Assembly (NCBI GenBank): GCA_012517255.1
Contig: JAAYVH010000112.1
Coordinates: 1-54,324, forward strand
Direction of reading: 5' to 3'
Source of the DNA: Chthonomonadales bacterium
Lineage (GTDB): Bacteria; Armatimonadota; Chthonomonadetes; Chthonomonadales; CAJBBX01
Length of the DNA stretch: 54,324 nucleotides
Both the position numbers and the translations under genes were made by a program. This document shows, in pieces, positions 32,737 to 42,858 of this stretch (within the stretch, counting starts at the first letter, position 1; each line of letters begins with the position of its first letter). The notes beneath the pieces are model-generated. The model worked only from the letters and a program-made list of their open reading frames with translations, had not been told where the DNA came from and ran no database searches.

Positions 32737-34475
32737 GCGAAGATCCGCTGGCTGCGAGCCGAGGGCGAACCTCATGGCGATGGCCGGCCATGGTGACCGC
32801 CATCGTCCTCGTGGTAAGCACGCTTCCCTATCTATTCGATCGGTGGCTGCAGGGCGCGTCGCCGCTCTACGGCTGGTACTCATGGTTCGCCTTCAACGTG
32901 ACCGACAACTGCGTGTACCTTGCCTGGATGCGTCAGTACGCTGACGGAGCCTGGTTCCAGCGCAATCTGTTCACGAGCGAACCTCAGAGCGGGCACATGC
33001 TGAACCTCTTCTTTCTTGCGCTCGGCAAGATCGGAGGATGGACAGGCCTGCCGCTAACCCTCCTGTACCACGTGGCCCGGCTGGCTGCCGGGGCTGCCTT
33101 CTTGACGATGGTGTGGCGCCTTGCGGGGATGGTTTTCGACGCCCGCGACCGAGCGGTCCGACCCGAAGGGGCCGATACGGCTCGGCGCATCGCGTTTCTG
33201 ACGGTGGCGTTCGGCAGCGGATTGGGCTGGGTTCCCGGGCTCTGGGAGCGGGGCTTCGCGGGGCCGGTGGATACCTGGCAACCCGAGGCCGTGAGCTTCC
33301 TGAGCATCTACCTTTTCCCGTTGTTCACCGTCTCGTTGGCCCTGATGCTCGGTATCCTCGTGAACCTGCTTGAGGCCGAGCGCACGTCGAGCCGGTGGCC
33401 AGCCGTCCGCGCGGGCCTGTGCGGCTTCGTGCTCGGCAACATCCACACCTACGATGTCGTGACGCTGACGGTCATCTGGCTGTGCTATCTGGCGGCCCGG
33501 GCTGTGCGCGATAGGGGACTGCCGCGCAAGGCTATCGGTGATGCCCTGATCGCCGGGGCGCCGACCGCGCTGTCCACGGGCTATATGCTGTGGGTGTTCC
33601 GGACCGAGACGGTCTTTGCACAGCGCGTGGCCGTGCCAACCCTGAGCCCCGACCTGCGGTGGGTGCTGCTGGGATTCGGACTGATGACGCCGCTAGCGCT
33701 CGTGGGGGCGTGGGGGCTGGTGCGCCGCCGGACCGAACCGCTGACCGGGACTGTCGGGAGTGGCCTGGCCTTTCTTGTGATCTGGGCTGTGGCGAACGTG
33801 GCGGTAGCGTATCTCCCGGTCAGCTTCCAGCGGAAGATGCTCATGGGAGCGCACGTGCCCATCGCGCTGCTGGCGGGCGCAGGGCTCTGGCGGCTCACGC
33901 AGGGGCTGGCGCGGCCCGTACGTCCGGCGATCCTGGTTGCAGCGGTGGCTGCGCTCAGCCTGACCAATGTACGCTTCATGCTGCGCGACCGCGGATCGCT
34001 CCGCCATGGAGGCGAGACGGTGCGCGCCTTCATGCTGCCGGGCGAGCGGGCGGCTCTCGACTGGGTACGGCGGAATGTCGAGCGGGACGTGATCATCCAG
34101 CCGCTGCCATGGATTGCGGCGGGTGAAGACGGTCGCCTGGTGTTTGCCGACACCACGCTGGCATGCTTCGCGCCGGGCCTGACTGGCAACGCGGTCCACG
34201 CGGGGCACTGGGGCGAGACCCCCAGCTTCGGCGCGACGATGGGGGAGTGGGTCAGGTTCCTTTCGCCCGGCGTAGAAGACGCGCAGAGGCTGGAGATGCT
34301 GCGCCGCACCGGCGTCCGTTACCTCCTCTTCGGCCAGAAACGGCCCGAGACACGCGACGAGCGGGCCTCGGCATTCCTCGCGAGGTCGCCTGTCGCCGTC
34401 GTGCCGTCGTACCTGCGCCGCGTGGATGAGGCCTGCAACGAGGACGTTGACGTGTTTGAGGTTGAGGCGCCGTAG
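32733..34475 (+). CDS. Multi-pass membrane protein, glycosyltransferase-like
   Basis: Long hydrophobic ORF; probable TTG start overlapping purB TGA; APEG-like first loop (TDNCVYLAWMRQYADGAWFQRNLFT). Confidence 0.6.
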   Translation: MSEDPLAASRGRTSWRWPAMVTAIVLVVSTLPYLFDRWLQGASPLYGWYSWFAFNVTDNCVYLAWMRQYADGAWFQRNLFTSEPQSGHMLNLFFLALGKIGGWTGLPLTLLYHVARLAAGAAFLTMVWRLAGMVFDARDRAVRPEGADTARRIAFLTVAFGSGLGWVPGLWERGFAGPVDTWQPEAVSFLSIYLFPLFTVSLALMLGILVNLLEAERTSSRWPAVRAGLCGFVLGNIHTYDVVTLTVIWLCYLAARAVRDRGLPRKAIGDALIAGAPTALSTGYMLWVFRTETVFAQRVAVPTLSPDLRWVLLGFGLMTPLALVGAWGLVRRRTEPLTGTVGSGLAFLVIWAVANVAVAYLPVSFQRKMLMGAHVPIALLAGAGLWRLTQGLARPVRPAILVAAVAALSLTNVRFMLRDRGSLRHGGETVRAFMLPGERAALDWVRRNVERDVIIQPLPWIAAGEDGRLVFADTTLACFAPGLTGNAVHAGHWGETPSFGATMGEWVRFLSPGVEDAQRLEMLRRTGVRYLLFGQKRPETRDERASAFLARSPVAVVPSYLRRVDEACNEDVDVFEVEAP

Positions 34476-34523
34476 TGGCGCTCGCGGGCGGCTTCGATCG
34501 CTGCCGGCGCCTCTGGATGGCCC

Positions 34524-35606
34524 CTACAGTCCGCAGACCTCCCTCATCGCCTCAGCCGCGTACACGAAGTTGTCCCACGGCACGTCGGGCGGGATGAGAT
34601 GGTCGAAGCCGGGTATGTAGCGCCCGTGGACCACCATCCGGCGAGCGATCTCGATCTGCTCCTTCACGGCATGGCGGTCCGCTGCAAGCGCCCGCTTGTC
34701 CAGGCCTCCGACGATGCCGAGCGACGGATAGGAGCGCCGGACCTCCTCGATGTCGTTGCCGGCCTGCACCTCGAATGGGAACATCATGGTGATGCCGTGC
34801 TCCATGAAGATCGGCGTCAGGAGCGAGCAGTCGCCATCGGTGTCTACCGAGACGATCGGCACATGCCGCTCTCGTGCAAACGCCACGATCCGGTCGTAGC
34901 ACGGCATCATGAAACGCCGGACCATGCGCGGCGATATCAGCGGCCCGTCGCGTCCCGACATGTCCTCCCAGATGTGGATGTGATCAATGGGGACTTCGTC
35001 GGCCACCTGCGCCCAGAGGACCAGCCAGAGCCCGGTCAGATGATCCATCATATCCCGCACGAGATCGGGCTCGTCGTGCATGGCATAGAGCAATGCCTCG
35101 ACGCCCATGAGATCGCGCGCCGTGCCGAACACGCCGTAGGGGAACCAGCCCACCTGCACTGCCTCGCCGGTACGCTCGATGTGGTCCCGGAAGGCGCGCC
35201 AGTCCTGCATGAACCTGCCGGGCGTGGTCGGGTCGAGCCTCTCGGCCTTCAGAATCTGCCAGTCTTCGGCGCTCGCCACGGGGTGCCGTAGGAACTCGGG
35301 CATTGAATGTCCGTCGCGCCGATTGCGCATGACGATGCCGCGTTCATCGCGATGGACGATGAAACGGTCATCTTGATCGAGCACCTCCGGCGCGAACGGC
35401 GGGAATATGCCAGCATGGAACGCCGGGATGGCGAAGCTGGGTTCGAAACCCAACTCGCAGGCCGGATTGAGGTCGCCGCGGCCCGTTTCGGCTCGCCACC
35501 GTTCCAGCGTCTCGCCCCACGGAGCCCAACCGATCCCCACGCCGTACGGCACGTGATCCACGGGTTGGCCCAGCAGACAGCGTACGACGCGCTCTCCCGG
35601 TTTCAT
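34524..35606 (-). CDS. Uroporphyrinogen decarboxylase (URO-D) family protein, non-heme-type paralogue
   Basis: MKPGERVVRCLLGQPVDHVPYGVGIG, HIWEDMSGRDGPLISPRMVRRFMMPCYDRI, RSYPSLGIVGGLDKRAL. Confidence 0.85.
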   Translation of the reverse strand: MKPGERVVRCLLGQPVDHVPYGVGIGWAPWGETLERWRAETGRGDLNPACELGFEPSFAIPAFHAGIFPPFAPEVLDQDDRFIVHRDERGIVMRNRRDGHSMPEFLRHPVASAEDWQILKAERLDPTTPGRFMQDWRAFRDHIERTGEAVQVGWFPYGVFGTARDLMGVEALLYAMHDEPDLVRDMMDHLTGLWLVLWAQVADEVPIDHIHIWEDMSGRDGPLISPRMVRRFMMPCYDRIVAFARERHVPIVSVDTDGDCSLLTPIFMEHGITMMFPFEVQAGNDIEEVRRSYPSLGIVGGLDKRALAADRHAVKEQIEIARRMVVHGRYIPGFDHLIPPDVPWDNFVYAAEAMREVCGL

Positions 35607-35617
35607 CGTGGCCGGGC

Positions 35618-36667
35618 TCACTTGCCGGTAGCCAGCCGAATGTACTCGCGAGCGATGAGAAGGTCCTCGAGGGCTTCCGCGGCTTCGCACATAGGCGGAC
35701 CTTCACCCTTGACAGCGCGCACGAAGTTGATCGCCTGCTGCCGCATGGCGTGGACCCAGGGCAGCATGGGCACGATCGTCTCGGGCGTCTTGCCGCCCGG
35801 ATCCCGCAGCAGTTCGACGGCGCCGGGCCGATTGGATGCTAGCGGGGCGGGGAGCGTGAGCTTCACATACCCGTGCTCGAAAGCAACGAGGGCAGACTCC
35901 TGCCAGTCAATCGTGGTCGTGTAGGGCGACATTTCGATTACGCCGCACACGCCCGATGCACTCGTCGCGGCCAGCATGACGCCCGACGGGTCGGCGTAGG
36001 TCACTGAATAGGGCTCGCCGAGCAAGTGGCGCAACAGGTTCACCTGATGGATGTAGTAGTTCACGAAGGCGCTGTAGCGCTCGTAGGTTTCGGAGTCCAT
36101 GTCGCTCGGTGCGGGATCCCACTCGATGGGAGGCATGGGCTCGTCACTGCCGATCAGGTCGGTGAAACCGGCTGCCACCCAGTCGCCGGCTGGCATGATA
36201 ATCCGCACATACGTCATGAGGCCAAGCTCGCCGGTCGCCTTGAGTCGCTCGATCTCGGCCTTGGCGAACATCGTGGCAGGATCGCTCCGCTTGTGATAGC
36301 CCACCATATGCCACGTCCCGCTCGCCTGAAGCGCGTCCAGAATCCTCTGTCCGACTTCAACGCTGCCGGCCAGCGGCTTCTCGGTGAAGATGGGTACGCC
36401 GGCTTTGAGCAGTTCGGGCACGAGCACGCCGTGCCGGGTGAACGGCTGGGACGCGACGATGGCATCGAGCCGCTCCGACGCCAGCATCTCCTCGGCATCT
36501 CGGTAGACTCTCGGAACGCCGTAGCGCTGAGCCACGCGCTTGCCCAGCTCCGGGCGAAGCTCCGCCAGCGCCGTGACTTCGCAGTCGGGCAGCGACGCAT
36601 AGTTGCGCAAGTGCGCGCACTGGCCCATGCCACCGACACCCACAAACCCGATCCTAGGCCTCTCCAT
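35618..36667 (-). CDS. Gfo/Idh/MocA family oxidoreductase
   Basis: RIGFVGVGGMGQCAHLRNYASLPDCEVTALAELRPELG, PIFTEKPLAGSVE. Confidence 0.95.
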   Translation of the reverse strand: MERPRIGFVGVGGMGQCAHLRNYASLPDCEVTALAELRPELGKRVAQRYGVPRVYRDAEEMLASERLDAIVASQPFTRHGVLVPELLKAGVPIFTEKPLAGSVEVGQRILDALQASGTWHMVGYHKRSDPATMFAKAEIERLKATGELGLMTYVRIIMPAGDWVAAGFTDLIGSDEPMPPIEWDPAPSDMDSETYERYSAFVNYYIHQVNLLRHLLGEPYSVTYADPSGVMLAATSASGVCGVIEMSPYTTTIDWQESALVAFEHGYVKLTLPAPLASNRPGAVELLRDPGGKTPETIVPMLPWVHAMRQQAINFVRAVKGEGPPMCEAAEALEDLLIAREYIRLATGK

Positions 36668-36846
36668 GGCCGACGTATCCTCCTCGGTCGCCAGGCTCGG
36701 TGGCCGGACTCATTTGCAGGAATAAGGTTTGCGGCGAAGCTCCCGTTCTCCTCCAAAGGCAGGGAATCCGATGGGCGCTGCCGAAAACGCTTCCACCGGG
36801 GGCCAGAAAGCTGCCGCCATGTTCCACATGCTGGGAGGATGAACCG

Positions 36847-39800
36847 ATGCCGCGCGACTGTGACTGTGCAGGAGGCAACTGCAAGCCGAACCTCGCGATG
36901 TCTCGCCGCGACTTCGTGGCGATGATGGGCGCAGGAGCCCTGGTGACCATGCAGCCCGACCAGACGGAAGCCGAGCGCTTTGCGGTATCTGCGCAGTCGC
37001 TGGCGCAGTGGCGCGCCGATCTGATGAAGCCCGGCAAGCCTCGCCTCTATCGCTCCGACAAGCACACCGATGCGCGTATGCATCTGGGCGGCATCGGCAC
37101 CGGCAATCTGGAGATCGGAGCCGACGGCCAGATTACGACCTGGCAGCTCTTCAACACCTGGCGGGACGGCGTTGTTCCGTTCTACTTCGCCGTCCGAGCA
37201 GGCAAGACCGCCAAGCTGCTCCAGACTAGCGGCGGGCCAGCGTGGCCCAGGGTCAGGCGGATCGAGCTGCGCGGCGAGTACCCGATTGCATTCCTGAAGT
37301 ACGAGGATGGCGACCTTCCGGTCAGACTGGAGCTCGAGGCTTTCACCCCGTTCGCGCCCTTGGAGACGCGACTCTCGTCCATGCCGACGGCGCTCTTCAT
37401 CTTCCGTGTGCACAATCCCACGAAGGAACCGCAACGCGTCTCCCTGGCGGCGTTCATGCAGAATCCTGTCGGCTATGAGGCAAGCGGTGCGCCTGACGGC
37501 AACAGACACCCGCAGTTCGGCTGGAACATCAACGACGTTCGGCACGAGGGCAAGGCGCTCGTACTGCACATGGGCGCCCGGGTAGGCAAAGCGCCGACGC
37601 TCGACCGGCCCGTCCGGATCGCGACCAACCTCGACATCGGCGCTCTCAACAACCCGTTCAACGACCGTCCGCAGGACCTCACGGTGGTCTCTCTCAGCGA
37701 AGCGACGTCGTCCAGGGACGAGCGCCGCGCCGAGATCATCTGGCTGGAGGACCCGCCGTCGGACATCGCTCCCGGTCTGTTGCGCGGAGCCGCCGACGCC
37801 GTGCGCGCAGGCGCGACCCTGGTGCTGGCCGGCCTGGACGTGCCCCTGCTGAAGAGTTATGGCCATGCTACGCAAGGGAAGGCGCTTGAGGCGGCGGAGA
37901 TCCGCCCGCCCATCGTGTTTGAAGACTTTGAGAAAGGCTACGGCAACTGGAAGGTTGAGGGAGCCGCCTTCGGATCGGAACCGGTGCGGGGGACGCTGCC
38001 CAATCAGCAGCCGGTGTCCGGTTTCACCGGTCAGGGCCTCGTGAACTCCTATCTAGGCGGCGATGATCCGACAGGCAAGATGGTCAGCAGGACATTCACC
38101 ATCGAGCGACGCTACATCCGGTTCCTCGTGGGCGGCGGCGCATCCAATGCCACACAGATCCGGCTTGTGGTGGACGGTCGCGTCGTACGCGCCGCTTCGG
38201 GCCGCAACGAGGAGCGGCTGCTGCCTGCCGCGTGGGACGTGAGCGAGTTCATGGGGCGCGAGGCCCACATCGAAATCGTGGACGAGGCGTCGGGCGGCTG
38301 GGGGCACATCAATGTGGACGACATCGAGTTTGCGGATTTGCCCGCCGGCACGGAGACGCTGAAGGCGCTGGATGAACTGCTCCCGATTCGCTTTGCCGAG
38401 GTCAAGGCGGAGCCGCGAGACCCTGTGACCGGTCGCGTCGCCACGACCTACACGCCGTGCGAACCCGTGGCGGGCGCCGAGCGCCGCGTTCTGGCCGATG
38501 GTACGGCATGTTACGTCAGGAAGCTTGGCTCGGGACAGGTGATCCTGATGCTGGCGGGCCTGCTTCCGGCGGCGGCGATCGGATCGGTGCGGGCTCGGCA
38601 GGAGGCGTACCGGCAGTTGTGCTCGCTGGTGGGAGCCACCTACTCGGCCCCCGAAGGCCATCATCCTCAGGCTGCCGGCGTCGGCGAGCTGGAACTGACG
38701 GCCGTTACTCCGGGCTCCACGGCAATGCGCGACTTCCGGGACTGGCAGGCGGCCTGGTCCCGATTCGCATCGGGAGGCCGGTTCACGCTCGGTCCACAGT
38801 CTCCATCCGAACCATCCGGACCAGGCGAGACCATCAACGGCGCGGTTGCTTCCACGGTGACGGTAGCTCCCGGCAAGACCCTGGAGGTCCCGTTTCTTCT
38901 CACATGGCGCTATCCCAACAAGTACATGCGAGGGGTGACGCTGGGTAACCACTATGCTCGCGAATGGTCCTCGGTCGCGTCGGTCACGGCGGAGGCGTGT
39001 CGCGAGTTCGCGGGGCTCCGGCGCATCACTGAGCTCTTCCGTCAGACGTTCTATGACAGCACGCTGCCCTACTACATGCTGGATTGCCTGACGTCGCAGG
39101 CAGCGATCATCCGCCACATCGGCATCGTCTTCCGCATCGGCAACGGGGACGTGTATGGGTGGGAGGGCTCCAACGCCTGCTGTCAGCCGACCTGCACACA
39201 CGTTTGGGGCTATGAGCAGACCCTGTCCCGCCTGTTCCCGGATCTGGAGCGGGAAATGCGCCGCATTGACTTCAAACATCAGCAGCGCGCCGACGGAGGG
39301 GTGAACAACCGGACGGAGGTGCCGTCGCCCCCCAGGCCCACGGGCGAGTTTCCGTTCGTGGACGGGCATTCGAGCTGCATTCTCAAAGCATATCGCGAGG
39401 CCCTCAACAACCCGGATCCCGCATGGATGAAGGAGTACTGGCCCCACATAAAGCGGGCATGCGAATACCTCATCGGGCGTGACGCTGCGACCAAACAGGG
39501 CACGCCTGGCGGCTACCTCGAGGATGACCAGTGGAACACCTATGATCAGCCGCTCCACGGAGTGACAACCTTCATGAGCGGCTACTATCTCGCCGCGCTG
39601 CGCGCAGGCGAGGAATGGGCGAAGCGTGTGGGCGATACAGAGGCCGCCCAGCGGCTCCGCGAGGTGTTCGAGAAGGGCCGTGCGAAGCTGCAGGAGCTCT
39701 GCTGGGAGGGAGAGTACTTCCGCCAGAACCTGCCCGGCTACGAGCGGATGCCGGGCGAGGTGGGTCCCGGCTGTATGGCGGATCAGCTCATCGGCCAGTG

Positions 39801-40560
39801 GTGGGCCCATCAGTTGGGACTGGGCTACATCCTGCCCGAAGACCGCGTGAAGTCGGCGCTCAAGGCCGTGTTCAAGTACAACTGGATGACGGACCTGACC
39901 GGCTGGCGCCACGCTCCACGGGCCTTCGCCGGCGCGCGGGACAAGGGTCTCATGATCGTCACGTGGCCCAAAGGCGGCAGGCCGGGCCACGTTATGCTCT
40001 ACTCCGATGAGGTGTGGACCGGCATCGAGTATCAGGTGGCCGCGCACCTGATCTACGAAGGGATGGTGGAGCAGGGCCTTGAGATCATCAAGGGGGCCAG
40101 GGATCGTTACGACGGCGTGCCGCGGCCGCCCATCACGCGGAACCCCTGGAATGAGATCGAATGCGGCGGCCACTACGCGCGGGCCATGTCGTCATGGTCG
40201 GCGCTCCTGGCAGCCAGCGGGTTCCTCTACGATGCGCCGGCACGGGCGCTCTCGCTTGCGCCGAAGATCACGCCCGACAAGCACCGGTCGTTCTTCTGCG
40301 CCTCGGAAGGGTGGGGCTCCGTCAGTCAGAGCCGCGGCTCGACGGGCCAGCGAAACGAGATCCGTGTCGCTCACGGCAAGCTGGCGCTCAGCAGCCTGGC
40401 CCTCGAGACGACCGGAAGCGCTCAGAACGTCGCCGTCACACTGGGCGCTCGACCGGTGAAGATTAGCGTCGAGCGCGTACCGACAGGCATTCGCATCGTG
40501 TTTGCCGCACCCGTGACCATCGCTGCAGGGCAGAGGCTCACCGTCGCCATCGGACCATAG
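36847..40560 (+). CDS. GH116-family glycoside hydrolase (GBA2-type) with twin-arginine signal and an inserted levanase-like beta-sandwich
   Basis: Tat motif SRRDFVAMMGAGALV; GGIGTGNLEIGADGQITTWQLFNTW; YGWEGSNACCQPTCTHVWGYEQTLSRLFPDLEREMR; insert VFEDFEKGYGNWKVEG...GHINVDDIEFAD. Confidence 0.85.
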   Translation: MPRDCDCAGGNCKPNLAMSRRDFVAMMGAGALVTMQPDQTEAERFAVSAQSLAQWRADLMKPGKPRLYRSDKHTDARMHLGGIGTGNLEIGADGQITTWQLFNTWRDGVVPFYFAVRAGKTAKLLQTSGGPAWPRVRRIELRGEYPIAFLKYEDGDLPVRLELEAFTPFAPLETRLSSMPTALFIFRVHNPTKEPQRVSLAAFMQNPVGYEASGAPDGNRHPQFGWNINDVRHEGKALVLHMGARVGKAPTLDRPVRIATNLDIGALNNPFNDRPQDLTVVSLSEATSSRDERRAEIIWLEDPPSDIAPGLLRGAADAVRAGATLVLAGLDVPLLKSYGHATQGKALEAAEIRPPIVFEDFEKGYGNWKVEGAAFGSEPVRGTLPNQQPVSGFTGQGLVNSYLGGDDPTGKMVSRTFTIERRYIRFLVGGGASNATQIRLVVDGRVVRAASGRNEERLLPAAWDVSEFMGREAHIEIVDEASGGWGHINVDDIEFADLPAGTETLKALDELLPIRFAEVKAEPRDPVTGRVATTYTPCEPVAGAERRVLADGTACYVRKLGSGQVILMLAGLLPAAAIGSVRARQEAYRQLCSLVGATYSAPEGHHPQAAGVGELELTAVTPGSTAMRDFRDWQAAWSRFASGGRFTLGPQSPSEPSGPGETINGAVASTVTVAPGKTLEVPFLLTWRYPNKYMRGVTLGNHYAREWSSVASVTAEACREFAGLRRITELFRQTFYDSTLPYYMLDCLTSQAAIIRHIGIVFRIGNGDVYGWEGSNACCQPTCTHVWGYEQTLSRLFPDLEREMRRIDFKHQQRADGGVNNRTEVPSPPRPTGEFPFVDGHSSCILKAYREALNNPDPAWMKEYWPHIKRACEYLIGRDAATKQGTPGGYLEDDQWNTYDQPLHGVTTFMSGYYLAALRAGEEWAKRVGDTEAAQRLREVFEKGRAKLQELCWEGEYFRQNLPGYERMPGEVGPGCMADQLIGQWWAHQLGLGYILPEDRVKSALKAVFKYNWMTDLTGWRHAPRAFAGARDKGLMIVTWPKGGRPGHVMLYSDEVWTGIEYQVAAHLIYEGMVEQGLEIIKGARDRYDGVPRPPITRNPWNEIECGGHYARAMSSWSALLAASGFLYDAPARALSLAPKITPDKHRSFFCASEGWGSVSQSRGSTGQRNEIRVAHGKLALSSLALETTGSAQNVAVTLGARPVKISVERVPTGIRIVFAAPVTIAAGQRLTVAIGP

Positions 40561-40600
40561 CTTCCATCGGCCCAACATCAAGCAAGGAGAACCATACAGA

Positions 40601-41443
40601 ATGAAGATCGCCATCATCCCCACCACGGGCGGTGCAGACCCCTACAAGGGCATGGAGATAGCGTGCGAGCTCGGCGTCGAGGGGGTCCACATCGGCGCTT
40701 TCGGCGGCCCGCTGGACCTCGAGAACAAGACCACCGCAGAGCGCAAGCAGATCCTGGCCCACATTCACGGCATGGGCCTCGAGGTGTCATGCCTGATCGC
40801 GTGGGGCGGCAACGTGGACCTTGGCGAGGAGGAGGGCCTCGCAGAGAACATCGCCTGGGGCAAGCGGATCAACGAGACAGCGGCCGATGTGTCCGGCGGG
40901 CTATGGATGGCCCACGTCGGGGTCATGCCCGAAGACACCGGCTCGACCCACTGGCGCAGGTTCCGCGACGCTCTCGGCGAGATCGCGACACATGGCGAGC
41001 GGGTGGGAGCCAAGCTCGCCATGGAGACCGGACCCGAACCGCCGGCCCTCGTCAAGCGGATGATCGAGGAAGTCGGCAGTCGGTCGCTTCGCGTGAACTT
41101 CGATCCCGCCAACCTGCTCATCTGGCCGCCGTATCTTGCCAAGCGCGACGGCAAGCCATTCGATTACGACGCCGCCTGGGAGCGCTTCAACCCCGTCGAG
41201 GGACTGAAGACGCTGATACCCTACGTGGTGCATGTCCATGCCAAAGACTCGGTGATGCGCCGGGACTGCACCTTCGATGAGGTGCCGCTGGGAACCGGCA
41301 TGACCAACTGGCCCGAGCTGCATCGCGTCTTCCGGGAGCATGGCTACGACGGTTTCTACGCCATCGAGCGCGAGTGCGGCGAGGACGCCATGGGCGATGT
41401 GCGGCGGGCGGTGGACTACCTCCGGAAGCTTGCGACCGGATAG
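40601..41443 (+). CDS. Sugar phosphate isomerase/epimerase (TIM barrel)
   Basis: GAKLAMETGPEPPALVKRMIEEV, LRVNFDPANLLIW, YVVHVHAKDSVMRR, FYAIERECGEDAMGDVRRAVDYLRKL. Confidence 0.87.
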   Translation: MKIAIIPTTGGADPYKGMEIACELGVEGVHIGAFGGPLDLENKTTAERKQILAHIHGMGLEVSCLIAWGGNVDLGEEEGLAENIAWGKRINETAADVSGGLWMAHVGVMPEDTGSTHWRRFRDALGEIATHGERVGAKLAMETGPEPPALVKRMIEEVGSRSLRVNFDPANLLIWPPYLAKRDGKPFDYDAAWERFNPVEGLKTLIPYVVHVHAKDSVMRRDCTFDEVPLGTGMTNWPELHRVFREHGYDGFYAIERECGEDAMGDVRRAVDYLRKLATG

Positions 41444-41484
41444 CCCGCGGCTGCGCTGCGCGTCATGAGAAGGCCTTGACAGAG

Positions 41485-42421
41485 ATGGACTACACCACAC
41501 TGGGCCGAACGGGGCTGCGCGTGAGCGTGATGGGCCTCGGCTGCAGTGGACACAGCCGGCTCGGACTTGCTCAGCGCAAGGGAGGAGAACGCCGTCGCGA
41601 TCGTGCGTCGGGCCATGGAGATGGGCATCAACGTCGTGGACACCGCCGAGAGCTACGGCACCGAAGAAGCGGTCGGCAAGGCCCTTGATGGTGTTGCGCG
41701 TGACAGCGTGATCCTCTGCACCAAGGCGGGAGTCACCGGCAGCGGCGCATTTCGGAAGGCGAGCGACCTTCGCCAAAGTCTCGAAGCCAGTCTCCGTCGT
41801 CTGCGCACCGACCACGTTGACGTCTACCATCTCCACGGCGTCACGCTGGACGAGTACGACTACGCGGTCTCCGAGCTGGTGCCGGAAATGCTCAGGATGC
41901 GCGATGCCGGCATGATCCGCTTCCTTGGCGTCACCGAGCGCTTCGCCGCCGATACCGGGCATGCCATGCTACAGCGCGCTCTGCAGGATGACTGGCTCGA
42001 TGTGATCATGGTGGGCTTCAACATGATCAATCAGTCGGCCCGCGACCGGGTGTTGGCCGTGACGCGGCAGCGGGGCATCGGCACGTTCTGTATGTTCGCC
42101 GTCCGCCGCGCCCTCAGCCATCCCCCCACGCTTCGCGCGCTGATTGACGACCTTCGGTCGAAAGGTTACATTACCGAACCTCTGAATCCCGAGGACCCGC
42201 TCGCGTGGCTGCTCGTCGAGGGCATGGCGTCGAGCATTCCTGAGGCGGCCTACCGCTTCTGCCGCCATGAGCCCGGACTGGACGTGATCCTCTCGGGCAC
42301 CGGGAGCATCGCGCACCTGGAGGAGAACGCGCGCTCGATTATGGAAGGACCGCTCCCGAGACTCGGGATCAGGCGGCTTATGAGGATTTTCGGCAGCGTG
42401 GATTGCGTGTCCGGCAACTAG
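41485..42421 (+). pseudogene. Aldo/keto reductase interrupted by a frameshift near 41575-41592
   Basis: Frame 1 MDYTTLGRTGLRVSVMGLGCSGHSRLGLAQRK, then frame +1 EENAVAIVRRAMEMGINVVDTAESYGTEEAVGKAL...DVYHLHGVTLDEY. Confidence 0.82.
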
Positions 42422-42484
42422 ACCCGGCAACAGCCCGTACAGGTGCCTAATGCCGGCGTCCTAACGCCATCACGGGAGGCCACC

Positions 42485-42850
42485 ATGGCCGACGTCATCA
42501 ACTGGTTTCAAATACCCGCGCACGACCTCGATCGAGCCTGCGCGTTCTACGCAGCCGTTATCGGAGCGCGCTTCGACCGTCATGCCGAGATGCCGAACAG
42601 CGCGTTTTTCGTGGCGGACGGCGAGGGCGTCGGCGGCGAAATCACATGCTGCGACGACATGAGCCCCGGCCCGAGCGGAGTGCTCATCTACCTGAATGCT
42701 CCCAGCGGCGTTGCGGACGCCGTCGCACGAGTGCAGGCCGCGGGTGGTCAGGTCGTGATGCCCTGCACCTCCATTGGTCCGCACGGGTTCATCGCCGTCA
42801 TCCGTGACACCGAGGGCAACAGCGTGGGCCTCCACAACATGGAAGGCTGA
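42485..42850 (+). CDS. VOC/glyoxalase family protein
   Basis: INWFQIPAHDLDRACAFYAAVIGARF, GGQVVMPCTSIGPHGFIAVIRDTEGNSVGLHNM. Confidence 0.93.
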   Translation: MADVINWFQIPAHDLDRACAFYAAVIGARFDRHAEMPNSAFFVADGEGVGGEITCCDDMSPGPSGVLIYLNAPSGVADAVARVQAAGGQVVMPCTSIGPHGFIAVIRDTEGNSVGLHNMEG

Positions 42851-42858
42851 CCTTCACG

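Noticed and set aside
30571-32883. 770-aa minus-strand ORF
   Set aside because: Antisense to the NAGPA-like gene and purB; low-complexity Arg/His-rich translation typical of high-GC shadow ORFs.
36214-37875. 553-aa minus-strand ORF
   Set aside because: Shadow of GH116 and out of frame with the Gfo/Idh gene; no domain signature.
38053-40173. 706-aa minus-strand ORF
   Set aside because: Antisense shadow of the GH116 gene with no recognisable motif.
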